A DNA stretch of 64,000 nt from Edaphobacter sp. (lineage in GTDB: Bacteria; Acidobacteriota; Terriglobia; Terriglobales; Acidobacteriaceae), in assembly GCA_025462645.1 (NCBI GenBank), contig JAOAPB010000064.1, forward strand, positions 62,001 to 126,000, in the 5' to 3' direction. The position numbers and the translations under genes are program-made. The notes beneath the pieces were generated by a model. The model saw only the letters and a list, made by a program, of their open reading frames with translations. It had not been told where the DNA came from and did no database searches. This document shows, one piece after another, positions 51,799 through 60,215 of this stretch. The stretch's first letter is position 1. Each line of letters opens with the position of its first letter.

Positions 51799-52986
51799 CT
51801 AATTCTCACCCCTGCTGAGCCAACGCAGACTGAAGCGGGCCAGCGTAATGTGATCGATGTCTCCTTCTTTGCCATTAATTGAGCCGGATTCGTAGAGACA
51901 AAGGATCGTGCCGTCCTTAGTCACTCCTAAATCGCTATAGGCCGAAGACCCAGCATCGATGCGCTTTGCGACAGGCCAGGTCTTGCCATCATCGAAGCTG
52001 ACACGGACGGCAAGTTGTTGACGCGGATATGGACCCTTATGGTCTCCAGCGAGAAGGGAAGCACTATCAGGATTTGAGAACAGAAGTATCGCGGGCAGTT
52101 CGCGGGCTGCTGGATAGCGTACGAGACCTGCAGCGCATATAGGATCAAAGAGCGCCTCATCGGGGACAGGTGTCGTCCAATGTGCAGCTCCATCAGAGCT
52201 ATAGGCAATCAGCCGGCGATGATGGGTCGACTCGCTGCGGAGATTGAGCAAAATGCGACCATCTGACAGCTCAGCAATGGTCGTCTCGCTTGGGTTCAAT
52301 AGGTCGTCATGGCTGATCAAGACGAAAGCTCCGTGTCTCCAGGTTCGCCCGTGATCGTCGCTATAGATCGTTGCCACCGCGGATGGCCGGTGTGGCCGCC
52401 GTCCGTCGGCAGAGGGAGTGCCCGCTGCCAGCCAGACTGGAACGATGATTCGGCCTGTGTGGGCGACAATTGCATGGCCCGGGCCAGGAGCTAGAACATT
52501 CCAATTGAACTCCGGACGAAATCCCTCAAACGCAGCGGTGATATCCGTGGGAGCCGAAAATGTACGACCATCATCGTCCGAGCGCATGAAATAGCATTTC
52601 GCGTAGTCTCGCTGGAAGACCATATAAACGGCACCATTGACCGGATCGGCAATAGCAGTGGGATTGTCCGTGGTTCCCCGCATTTTAGTAATGCGTTGGG
52701 AAGCCGAAAAAGTACGGCCACCATCAACACTGCGCCTCATAACGATGTCCGCATCGGACCAATCACTTCCTAGGGTTCGACGTGCCGCGGCATAAGCCAG
52801 GACCGTGCCATTTTTTGTAACTACAATGCCAGGGATCCGGTAGGTCGCATACCCTTCAATGCCAGCGTTCCAAAGATTGGCGCTTGAGAAATCTTCGGCA
52901 AGGATCGAGGAAGCGAACGCGAGAATCGATATTAGCAGGATAGGGAGATGTGGTAATCGTGCCATGAGCGAAGAGCTACCTTTCAT
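51799..52986 (-). CDS. Secreted sialidase (BNR/Asp-box family)
   Basis: A 395-residue exo-sialidase-like enzyme with a signal peptide (PHLPILLISILAFASSILA). The N-terminal arginine motif YRIPGIVVTKNGTVLAYA matches the sialidase FRIP/YRIP box. Asp-boxes of the S-x-D-x-G-x-T/W type occur at least four times: RSVDGGRTF, RSDDDGRTF, YSDDHGRTW and VSFDDGKTW. It should release terminal sialic acid from glycans in the periplasm or outside. Just 126 nt separate it from the divergently encoded TonB-dependent receptor, and a lyase plus transporter lie nearby, so it fits a sialic acid scavenging locus. Related glycosidases with the same propeller (for example other exo-hydrolases) cannot be excluded. Confidence 0.82.
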   Translation of the reverse strand: MKGSSSLMARLPHLPILLISILAFASSILAEDFSSANLWNAGIEGYATYRIPGIVVTKNGTVLAYAAARRTLGSDWSDADIVMRRSVDGGRTFSASQRITKMRGTTDNPTAIADPVNGAVYMVFQRDYAKCYFMRSDDDGRTFSAPTDITAAFEGFRPEFNWNVLAPGPGHAIVAHTGRIIVPVWLAAGTPSADGRRPHRPSAVATIYSDDHGRTWRHGAFVLISHDDLLNPSETTIAELSDGRILLNLRSESTHHRRLIAYSSDGAAHWTTPVPDEALFDPICAAGLVRYPAARELPAILLFSNPDSASLLAGDHKGPYPRQQLAVRVSFDDGKTWPVAKRIDAGSSAYSDLGVTKDGTILCLYESGSINGKEGDIDHITLARFSLRWLSRGEN

Positions 52987-53024
52987 TGGCCGTTTTTTAG
53001 GGAAAGTATATATTTTTAGTGCTG

Positions 53025-53050
53025 ATTATCAATAAAACATCATTGACAAT
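53025..53050. promoter_or_regulatory. Candidate operator in the sialidase/receptor divergent promoter
   Basis: In the 126-nt divergent region, ATTATCAAT (53025-53033) and ATTGACAAT (53042-53050) form an imperfect inverted repeat around 8 nt. The reverse complement of the first half, ATTGATAAT, recurs at 57899-57907 in the other divergent promoter of this locus. The spacing and symmetry would suit a dimeric GntR-type repressor such as the one encoded at 56249. The motif is AT-rich, so chance occurrence is possible. Confidence 0.33.
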
Positions 53051-53112
53051 ATGATTACTTAAAGCGTATCACTTTCCCTGTCAGCATTCTCTAAACAGAA
53101 GGACCTTCCGTC

Positions 53113-56100
53113 ATGTCCTCTTTCTACCCTTCCTCTAAGCTCATGATGACTTCGTTGCGAGGCCTTGCCTTACTTGTGCTCGCGATGGCGGCGAGCTGTT
53201 TCAGCCCCGCGCAGGAGGCGAGCAGCGGTATAAGTGGCACTGTGTTTGATTCCGTGCACAGCATAGTTCCGAATGCACATGTCACGGCCCGCAATGTAGC
53301 AACGAATCTGACGGCGGAAGCGGTGAGCAATGGGAGCGGCTTTTTCGAGTTCCCCAACCTGCCGCCAGGCGAGTACACCCTTACAGCAACCGCAACTGGA
53401 TTCCAGCCGGCTAACAGCACGCCTTTCACCATCTTGACTGGACAACGTGCTCGAGTCGACATGATATTGCAAGTTGGCTCGGTCGTATCGACAGTTGATG
53501 TTTCAGCATCAGCGGCCCAGCTTGTGAATACGACGTCAAACGACTTGGGCGTAAACATAGAGCCGGTTAAGATTCAGAACCTGCCTCTCAATCAAAGAAA
53601 CTTCTTCGCATTGGTAGCCCTACAGCCGGGAGTCAATGCATCGACGAATACAAGCCAGAACAGTCGCGGCGGCTTCGAGGTAAATGGCGCGCCGGGTTTA
53701 AGTAATAACCTCTTGATGGATGGCATCGACGCGACTTTTGGCGAGGACAATGGCGCCGGACCGGGCAGCGGGGCGTACATCAATACGATTGGCGTCGGCG
53801 CCATCGCGGAGTTTCGCACGACCAGTAGCGTCCCCCCGGCACAATACGGCCGCGCTGCCGGAGGCATTCTTGCTATCACAACAAAATCCGGTGCCAACGC
53901 TTTTCACGGCAGCGTGTTCGAGTTCTTTCGGAACGACGTCCTCGATGCGAACACCTGGGTCAACAAGCATCAAGCAACCGTAGTTCCGATACCGAAGCTG
54001 CGTTTCAACGAGTTTGGAGCAAACCTCGGTGGACCTGTCGTACGTGATAAAGCGTTCTTCTTCTTCAACTACGAGGGAGACAGAGTCATAAGCGGATCCA
54101 GTACCTCCGGCAATACGCCGACGGCAGCCCTTATAGCATCGGTTTCGAATCCGAGCATCGCGCAGGAACTCTCCTTCATGCCGAAGCCCACGTCCGCAAC
54201 TTCCAACCCTCTCATCGGGCTTTCGGTTGGCAATTTGACCACGCAGACCAAGGAAGATACCTTCGTCTCTCGCGGGGATCTCAATCTAAGGAAGCACCGT
54301 CTTCTTGTTCGATTCAACCAGAACAATCAACAGCAGGATATCCAGCAATTTCGCAGGGATGACTTTCTGTCATATCCTCTGCGTTTATATAACGCTGCTA
54401 TAGAAGACGTGTGGACGCTCAAATCAAACATGGTGAATGAGTTTCGATTGGGGCTAAATCGCAATGATCTCGCGCGGCATAACACTACTTACAACAGCGA
54501 TCCGACACGTTCATGGATCGCGATTACTGGAGCCTTCAGCACCGACAACAATCAGGGACTGCTCCACTTTCTAACAACAACCTATAATTTGGTCGATAAT
54601 CTGACCCTGATTCGCAACAACCACACCATCAGCATTGGAACCGACAATCGCTGGCTTCGTAGTGGCCGTGTGCAGGATACGAACAACCTCAGTACCTATG
54701 CCAGCCTCAGCAATCTACAGCGTGATATTCCACAGCAAGTACAAATTACGTTTGGAACTCCGAAACACTTTGATTCGTTCCAGCTTGGATTCTATGCGGA
54801 AGACAATTATCGGGCATCACCCAGACTGACACTGAACTATGGATTGCGATATGACTACTACACGCCATTGAATGGCGCGTTCAATGTGCAGACTTCCGAT
54901 CCATTTTCGCCTCTTTCATCAAACAAGAAGCAGCCATACTTTAGTGAGAACCGCTTCAATTTTGCGCCACGGCTGGGCTTGATCTTCGACATTCTGGGAG
55001 ATCAAAAGCTGGTTTTCCGGAGTGGATTTGGACTCATGTTCCTGCCGCCGCAGCCCTTCTTCTTCTACGATTCCTCATTTCTAGACCCTCGGCTACCCTT
55101 CAATGCAATCGTCACTCCCGCGGACGTCCCTGCTGGTACAAGCCTCGCCTACCCCTTTTCAAAGTCTTATGTGAATCAGATTGCCAGCAACCCCTCACTG
55201 CTTCCCTCCGACATCAAGCTCGGCCGGCAGATAGCCAATCCTAATCACGCCGATGAATACTCCGAGAACTGGAACGCAAACCTACAGTACGCAATCCGGC
55301 CGGATCTTACCTTGCAGGCGACCTATACCGCTCTCCGTGATTTGCACGGCACAACGACTACACTTCCGAATCAATTTGCTCCACATACCTGCAATCCTAC
55401 GTGCACCGTTCGTCCGAACAATGCGATTGGCAACATCAACTACACTATCTTTGAAGGGCGAACCACCTACGACGCGCTCTTCCTGCAAGCGAGTTACCGC
55501 AAAGGTGTTACAAGCGCAGACTTCTACTACACCTTTGCAAGTGGAATACAAGAGTGGGCCGGAGGGAACGGAATCGGTACCGGACAGACAGACGTGCAGG
55601 ACCTATTAAACCCGGCAGGATCTCGAGGATGGTCTACAGGTCAGACCCGTAACAAGATCACTGCTGCATACACCGTCTCGCCTCCGGTGCCGGAGTTTGC
55701 CCGTGTAAATAGGCTTGGCCGCTTAGCCCTCGAAGGATTCAGCTTTCAGGGAATCGTCGGTTACAACACTGGTACTGTAGGAAACATATTGGCCAACGTC
55801 GATCTTGTGCGTAATGGGCGACCTGCTGGAGATCGCCCTGACCGTGTGCAGGGAGTTTCAATGTACGGCACAGGCGTTGACTCCTCTGGTTACCCGATCT
55901 GGCTCAACAGGGGAGCTTTCGATTCCGCAACTCCCTTCGCAGCGCAACGATACGGCAACCTTGGGTACAACGCCATCTACGGACCTCACCAGGTCACACT
56001 GGACATGTCAGTCATCCGTCGCATCAACCTTTATAAAGAACATTCACTGAATCTGAGAGGCGAGTTCTTCAACATTCTCAATCACGCCAACCTCAATAAC

Positions 56101-56193
56101 CCTACGCTGACGCTTACCGATGCCAATTTCGGCAAAGTTCTAACTCGCTCGGGTCCACGCAATATTCAGTTAGGCGCTGAGTACCGTTTCTAA
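53113..56193 (+). CDS. TonB-dependent outer membrane receptor (Oar-like, carboxypeptidase-regulatory N-terminus)
   Basis: A 1026-residue outer membrane transporter typical of Acidobacteriota. After the signal peptide (LALLVLAMAASCFSPAQ) comes a carboxypeptidase-regulatory-like domain (SGISGTVFDSVHSIVPNAHV, then GEYTLTATATGF), a plug region (NQRNFFALVALQPGV, FEVNGAPGLSNNLLMDGIDA) and a beta-barrel ending RNIQLGAEYRF, with the expected terminal aromatic residue. It is divergent from the sialidase gene, so sialylated oligosaccharide or free sialic acid is a likely substrate, although no ligand can be read directly. SusD-like partners are absent, as is usual for this receptor type in acidobacteria. 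Confidence 0.88.
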   Translation: MSSFYPSSKLMMTSLRGLALLVLAMAASCFSPAQEASSGISGTVFDSVHSIVPNAHVTARNVATNLTAEAVSNGSGFFEFPNLPPGEYTLTATATGFQPANSTPFTILTGQRARVDMILQVGSVVSTVDVSASAAQLVNTTSNDLGVNIEPVKIQNLPLNQRNFFALVALQPGVNASTNTSQNSRGGFEVNGAPGLSNNLLMDGIDATFGEDNGAGPGSGAYINTIGVGAIAEFRTTSSVPPAQYGRAAGGILAITTKSGANAFHGSVFEFFRNDVLDANTWVNKHQATVVPIPKLRFNEFGANLGGPVVRDKAFFFFNYEGDRVISGSSTSGNTPTAALIASVSNPSIAQELSFMPKPTSATSNPLIGLSVGNLTTQTKEDTFVSRGDLNLRKHRLLVRFNQNNQQQDIQQFRRDDFLSYPLRLYNAAIEDVWTLKSNMVNEFRLGLNRNDLARHNTTYNSDPTRSWIAITGAFSTDNNQGLLHFLTTTYNLVDNLTLIRNNHTISIGTDNRWLRSGRVQDTNNLSTYASLSNLQRDIPQQVQITFGTPKHFDSFQLGFYAEDNYRASPRLTLNYGLRYDYYTPLNGAFNVQTSDPFSPLSSNKKQPYFSENRFNFAPRLGLIFDILGDQKLVFRSGFGLMFLPPQPFFFYDSSFLDPRLPFNAIVTPADVPAGTSLAYPFSKSYVNQIASNPSLLPSDIKLGRQIANPNHADEYSENWNANLQYAIRPDLTLQATYTALRDLHGTTTTLPNQFAPHTCNPTCTVRPNNAIGNINYTIFEGRTTYDALFLQASYRKGVTSADFYYTFASGIQEWAGGNGIGTGQTDVQDLLNPAGSRGWSTGQTRNKITAAYTVSPPVPEFARVNRLGRLALEGFSFQGIVGYNTGTVGNILANVDLVRNGRPAGDRPDRVQGVSMYGTGVDSSGYPIWLNRGAFDSATPFAAQRYGNLGYNAIYGPHQVTLDMSVIRRINLYKEHSLNLRGEFFNILNHANLNNPTLTLTDANFGKVLTRSGPRNIQLGAEYRF

Positions 56194-56248
56194 ACCTGCT
56201 ATGGCAGCCAGCCAGATCTTTGCCATAAGAGAGATATAGGGCAAATAC

Positions 56249-56950
56249 TCACTTGGTTATCGAAGGAGGAATTACATCCTGCGGATTTAGATGCTCATCA
56301 ATCCCAGCTGTGATCCGCTTGGCATCACGTGATAGCAACGCATCCAGAAGCTTCTTGTGTGACTTGACAGCCGACTTCATGGTTTCGCCGGCCGCGTGAC
56401 GCTTCAGACTGACAAACGCGTACACAGCAACGCAGAGTCGCTCCAGTGTTTGCGCTAGGACATCATTTCCTGATGCTCGCCACACTGTCCGATGAAATTC
56501 AAGATCTTCCTCGGCAACGCCAAAGTGGTCTTTCTTAACGACCAATTTCTCCATTGTGCGAAGATGGGCGCGTAATTCTTCTTCAACTTCCTTGGAGATA
56601 TTAGAAGCCGCCAGCCTGAAGGCAAGCTCTTCAAGATGACGACGCACTTCCATCATCTGGAGGATATTTGTCCGCGACAATTCGGTTACGGTCGTTCCCC
56701 GGTCTGGTACACGTACGACGAGGCCAAGATTCTCAAGCTGCAAAAGCGCTTCCCGGACCGGCACCTGGCTCACATTCAACTGCTTAGCAATATGCGCTTC
56801 GCGCAGCGGAGTTCCTGGCGCTAGGTCGCCAGACCATATCGCGCTGCGGAGTCGTTGCAGGACTTCGCGAGACTTGCTGAGAGTACGGACTGGAACGAGC
56901 TCTTTGATCGTCACGTGCTTTATCGTATCGCCTAATGTTGCCGCATGCAC
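56249..56950 (-). CDS. GntR/FadR-family transcriptional repressor, NanR-like by context
   Basis: A 233-residue regulator. The winged helix is N-terminal (TPLREAHIAKQLNVSQVPVR, then EALLQLENLGLVVRVPDRGT), followed by an FCD ligand-binding domain in which DLEFHRTVWRASGND, KSHKKLLDAL and IDEHL supply the conserved His/Asp metal ligands. FCD-type GntR proteins often sense sugar acids and include NanR. It is encoded 4 nt downstream of the lyase on the same strand, so it is probably cotranscribed and autoregulatory. Inducer and operator are inferred from context. Confidence 0.83.
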   Translation of the reverse strand: MHAATLGDTIKHVTIKELVPVRTLSKSREVLQRLRSAIWSGDLAPGTPLREAHIAKQLNVSQVPVREALLQLENLGLVVRVPDRGTTVTELSRTNILQMMEVRRHLEELAFRLAASNISKEVEEELRAHLRTMEKLVVKKDHFGVAEEDLEFHRTVWRASGNDVLAQTLERLCVAVYAFVSLKRHAAGETMKSAVKSHKKLLDALLSRDAKRITAGIDEHLNPQDVIPPSITK

Positions 56951-56954
56951 CTAC

Positions 56955-57863
56955 TCATGCTGCAGTCGCTGAATGCCACTGGATGAGTTCGGCGACTTCG
57001 AGCGGAATATTGCGATCCATCTCGTCCAGGAGAGCATCATGTTGTGTGCTGGAGGTGAAATCTTGGCCGCTCATGAGCGGCCCGCAATTGAAGCCTCGAC
57101 GCGCCATCACCGCGCGCAATGCAGGAAAGAAAGGATACTTTAAGAGAATATCTAACACCGAGTTCGCACGTGACTGCCAGATACGCGCCGTCTCCCAATC
57201 GCCTTGCAAAGCCGCGTGAAAGATCTTCAGGTAGACCTGCGGCATGACATTGTATGTCGAACCGATCCCACCTTGCGCACCCATCAGTAGGCCTGCCGCT
57301 AATGCTTCATCATATCCATTGAAAAGCAGATTTCCTCTCTTCACCAATCGCTGAAGGAGGTAGAAATTGAAGTCCGTAAACTTCACGCCGAGAACGTTCG
57401 GCAGATCGCATATGTCAATGAGCTCTTGTGAATTCTCAAATGCCGTCGGGGCGACTTTGGGGAAATAGTAAAGGATGAGAGGTAACGGAGACTCAGAAGC
57501 CAACGTCTCATAGAAGCGACGCACTTGCAGTGAATCACCCGCCGGGGGCAGGCTGCTGATTGCTGCCGCACCATGCTTCGCCGCGTGATTGGCCAACAAG
57601 ACCGCTTCGTCTATAGTAGGGGCACCTACGTGCACTATAAGCTTCTTCCCCGACATCAGTGGCATCAGAGTCTCGACAAGCGCCCTTCGGTCCCTCAGCG
57701 GAAGGCGCATGCCCTCCCCAGTTGATCCTGCGACGTACGTCCCATCCACGCCGGCGGAGAGCAGGTGCAGAAGAAGCGACTCCGCAACCTTTGGGACAAA
57801 CCTATGATCGGCGTCGAGCGGCGTGAGGAAGGCAGGATAGATACCACTCAGTGAAGTGGACAT
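56955..57863 (-). CDS. N-acetylneuraminate lyase-like aldolase (DapA/NanA family)
   Basis: A 302-residue class I aldolase of the DapA/NanA superfamily. Visible motifs are the GSTGE substrate-carboxylate loop (YVAGSTGEGMRLP), the LPLILYYFPKVAPTAF segment with the catalytic Tyr, and VLGVKFTDFNFYLLQ with the Schiff-base Lys. In this neighbourhood it should cleave N-acetylneuraminate to N-acetylmannosamine and pyruvate. Other 2-keto-3-deoxy acid substrates are possible, and KFTD rather than the D/KxTS wording does not settle the matter. ATG 57863 has GGAG 6 nt upstream; a further ATG at 57890 lacks such a site. It is the first gene of an operon with the GntR regulator. Confidence 0.8.
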   Translation of the reverse strand: MSTSLSGIYPAFLTPLDADHRFVPKVAESLLLHLLSAGVDGTYVAGSTGEGMRLPLRDRRALVETLMPLMSGKKLIVHVGAPTIDEAVLLANHAAKHGAAAISSLPPAGDSLQVRRFYETLASESPLPLILYYFPKVAPTAFENSQELIDICDLPNVLGVKFTDFNFYLLQRLVKRGNLLFNGYDEALAAGLLMGAQGGIGSTYNVMPQVYLKIFHAALQGDWETARIWQSRANSVLDILLKYPFFPALRAVMARRGFNCGPLMSGQDFTSSTQHDALLDEMDRNIPLEVAELIQWHSATAA

Positions 57864-57898
57864 TGAGTCTCCTGAACGTTGAATCTTCATAAATGATA

Positions 57899-57907
57899 AT
57901 TGATAAT
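57899..57907. promoter_or_regulatory. Candidate operator in the lyase/transporter divergent promoter
   Basis: ATTGATAAT lies in the 113-nt interval between the leftward lyase-regulator operon and the rightward transporter gene. It overlaps a TGATAATTGATAAT direct repeat (57894-57907). The same 9-mer, inverted, occurs at 53025-53033 in the sialidase/receptor promoter. It is a candidate binding site for the GntR-type protein encoded next door; evidence is limited to the shared AT-rich motif and its placement. Confidence 0.3.
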
Positions 57908-57976
57908 GTATTCAGCAGCAATCAGCTATCTGAAAAACAATGGGCTGGGCTGCATACATTGTGGGTGGAGAAACGG

Positions 57977-59197
57977 ATGAGGATATCGAAGAACTCGTAC
58001 GCTTGGATCGTCGTCATTCTCCTGCTCGTCGTTTGGCTGTTGAACTATCTGGATCGCCAGGTGATCTTCTCCATCTTCCCTCTCTTGCAGAGCGAACTCC
58101 ATGTCTCGACATTTCAGTTAGGGCTTCTTGGGACGGCGTTCCTCTGGGTCTATGCGGTTTGTAGTCCATGGGCCGGACACCTGGCAGACCGGTTCGGTAA
58201 AAAAAGACTCATCTGCGGTAGCCTGCTTGTCTGGTCAGCGATCACTGCATTCTCCGGCCGAGCCCATAGTTTCAACCAATTTATTGTGCTTCGCGGACTA
58301 ATGGGAATCAGCGAAGCCTGCTATTTGCCTGCTGGGCTCGCTCTGATTGCGGCGTACCACGGGCCGCGCACGCGCTCCCGCGCAATAAGTTTGCACTACA
58401 GCGGAACATACATCGGTACCGTGCTCGGGGGAGTCTTGGGTGGCTGGATAGGAACGCGTTATGGGTGGCGTTCGGTCTTCGGATTGTTCGGGATTATCGG
58501 ATGTGTCTATGGGGTCGTGCTTCTCTTTGCGCTTCGTGAGAATAAGTCGATCGAGGGGGACAAGACACAAAGCGAGACACCACTGCGTCGAGCCGCGGCA
58601 ACCATCTTTGCTACCACCGGATATACAAAGATTCTGGCCGTATTTGCCGTTGCGTCCATTTGCGACTGGTCTATCTACACCTGGATGCCGCTATATCTCT
58701 TTGAGGCGTTCCACTTCTCCCTGGCAAAAGCGGGATTCACGGCAACGTTTTACATCAAGGCAGGCGGTTTTGCAGGACTGCTTCTAGGCGGAGTGATCGC
58801 CGATGCATGGGCGGCACGTACAACACGGGGTCGTGCCTGGACTCAAAGCCTCGGCCTCTTGTGCGCTGCTCCATGTCTGATCTTCAGTGGACTTACTCAC
58901 TCCGCGTTGCCGCTCTGCGTCGCGATGGCGATCTTTGGGCTAGGTAAAGGCATGTACGACGGGAACACGATGCCCCTTCTTTGTGAAGGAATCCCGCCTC
59001 ACCTCCGCGCCACTGCTTTCGGCTTCCTCAACTTCGCCGGTACGCTCTCCGGTGGCGTCATAGCGGCCGCTGCAGGAGCACTGAAGTCCACGCTCGGACT
59101 AGGAGGAACCTTTGTCGCTTGTGGCCTTCTCCTGTTTGCGGCGGGTTTGTTCATGGCGAGCATTCGAGTAGGACGACAGATCCCTTCCTTCGACTAA
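57977..59197 (+). CDS. MFS transporter, probable sialic acid uptake
   Basis: A 406-residue major facilitator superfamily protein with about 12 membrane helices. The opening AWIVVILLLVVWLLNYLDRQ is typical of the anion:cation/sialate-type MFS branch, and the loop between helices 2 and 3 reads GHLADRFGKKRL, the conserved MFS motif A. ATG 57977 has GGTGGAG 6 nt upstream and begins just before the first helix, so a longer frame from 57893 is rejected. It is divergent from the sialate lyase operon and probably imports sialic acid or a related sugar acid across the inner membrane. Confidence 0.83.
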   Translation: MRISKNSYAWIVVILLLVVWLLNYLDRQVIFSIFPLLQSELHVSTFQLGLLGTAFLWVYAVCSPWAGHLADRFGKKRLICGSLLVWSAITAFSGRAHSFNQFIVLRGLMGISEACYLPAGLALIAAYHGPRTRSRAISLHYSGTYIGTVLGGVLGGWIGTRYGWRSVFGLFGIIGCVYGVVLLFALRENKSIEGDKTQSETPLRRAAATIFATTGYTKILAVFAVASICDWSIYTWMPLYLFEAFHFSLAKAGFTATFYIKAGGFAGLLLGGVIADAWAARTTRGRAWTQSLGLLCAAPCLIFSGLTHSALPLCVAMAIFGLGKGMYDGNTMPLLCEGIPPHLRATAFGFLNFAGTLSGGVIAAAAGALKSTLGLGGTFVACGLLLFAAGLFMASIRVGRQIPSFD

Positions 59198-59423
59198 CGT
59201 TAAGCACCAATGCTGCTGGGGCCTATGCTTGTCGGTCGAGCTATGGCTTAAAAAGAATCGATGTTGATTTGTTGAGACGCACTCTCCCGGCCGCAGGCTT
59301 GAGCGCACTTAATGATTCCCAAGAGCGGCCTTCAATTTTGATCGCGACACGAAAACTACCAGAGCATCGGCATAGGGATGTTCCGGAGATGACCGCCTTT
59401 CCCTGAAGATCCACTATGGCCCA

Positions 59424-59705
59424 GTGCCCCTGCCAGGCTTGTCGTCCCTGGTGGATAAGAATCTGGTTCAGCGCATGGATCGAGCTCAGACCGAGCCGCG
59501 TTTCGCGATGTTGGAAACGATTCGCGAATATGCCATCGAAGGCCTTATTGACCGCGAACAATCTGCGACGCGACGGGGCGCATGCGGCGTACTGTCTCGT
59601 TCTGGCGGAGGAAGGGAATCCACAACTGAGCCCCGCAGACCGGGCTCGCTGGCAGAAACCCACTTGGCTGGACCTGTCGGGAGCGCCTCCGAATGAACGC
59701 CAGAC
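59424..59705 (+). pseudogene. Frameshifted fragment of an AfsR/LuxR-type ATPase regulator
   Basis: One frame reads LSSLVDKNLVQRMDRAQTEP and RFAMLETIREYAIEGLIDRE, the conserved stretch after the NB-ARC domain of AfsR-like and winged-helix ATPase regulators. The expected continuation, RDGAHAAYCLVLAEEGNPQL then SPADRARWQ, is in another frame, so a frameshift lies near 59575. Neither the upstream ATPase domain nor the downstream TPR region is present. The fragment stops at the right copy of the repeat, indicating truncation. Confidence 0.7.
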
Positions 59706-59712
59706 TAGATGT

Positions 59713-60161
59713 TGTTATGCACTTTGCGAACTGGCCTGCGCCTCAACCATTGTGCCCTTTGCTGTTGACGGCAGTTGTTGTCCTATGCCCCTGAGCCTCG
59801 CTCCCTTTTTTTCCTGTCAAGCCCCTACAGCCGAAACTAAGACGCATCTCCGCACGCAAATCCAACAAAAACAATAGCTTAGCCTCCGAAAATGATCTTC
59901 CGCAAAGTGGCATAGTAGTTTTACTCAATCGGCTATAGTTAATACAGAGTCAGAAAAAGCCCCGGCCACCACCGGGGCTTTTCTCCGTAAACCAATAAAC
60001 CTTTTAGAAAGACGACTTTATCCGTAACCACTTTAGAATGACGAATTTACAGCGATAGATTGGCTTAAGTCGCTGAATTCAGCTGACTTGCAGTCAAAGT
60101 ACCCCCGGGGGGGAGGGGGTCCTAAGGCAAGCAGTGATCGTAGTTCATCACAGGCTCTAGG
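59713..60161 (-). repeat. Right copy of the ~450-bp inverted repeat
   Basis: The reverse complement of this segment aligns along its whole length with 21313-21767, in opposite orientation. The outer end (CAGGCTCTAGG, 60151-60161) matches the left start exactly, and the inner end fades after ACTTTGCGAACTGGCCTGCG. Differences include C-tract length and the terminator loop. The two copies bracket 38 kb holding the T6SS, the ubiquitin-like operon and the sialic acid genes. Homologous recombination between them would invert that segment. Confidence 0.85.
59954..59983 (-). terminator. Intrinsic terminator inside the right repeat
   Basis: A 7-bp stem (GCCCCGG, 59959-59965, with CCGGGGC, 59972-59978) has a CCACCA loop. 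It is preceded by AAAAA and followed by TTTT, so it works on either strand. It corresponds to the hairpin at 21494 but with a changed loop. It may terminate leftward reading from 60216 or rightward reading from the MFS region. Confidence 0.8.
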
Positions 60162-60215
60162 GTTTGTGAGCGGTTGTGTGCTTGCTCGGATGATGCACAA
60201 AGAAACACAGGCGTC

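Larger units (their letters stand above)
59198..60215. other. 1.02-kb region with a broken gene and the right repeat
   Basis: This gap after the transporter contains a decayed fragment of an AfsR-like ATPase regulator (about 59424-59705) and the right copy of the inverted repeat (59713-60161) with its terminator. The first ~200 nt (59198-59420) have no recognised gene. The segment looks like the scar of past rearrangement or insertion. Confidence 0.55.
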
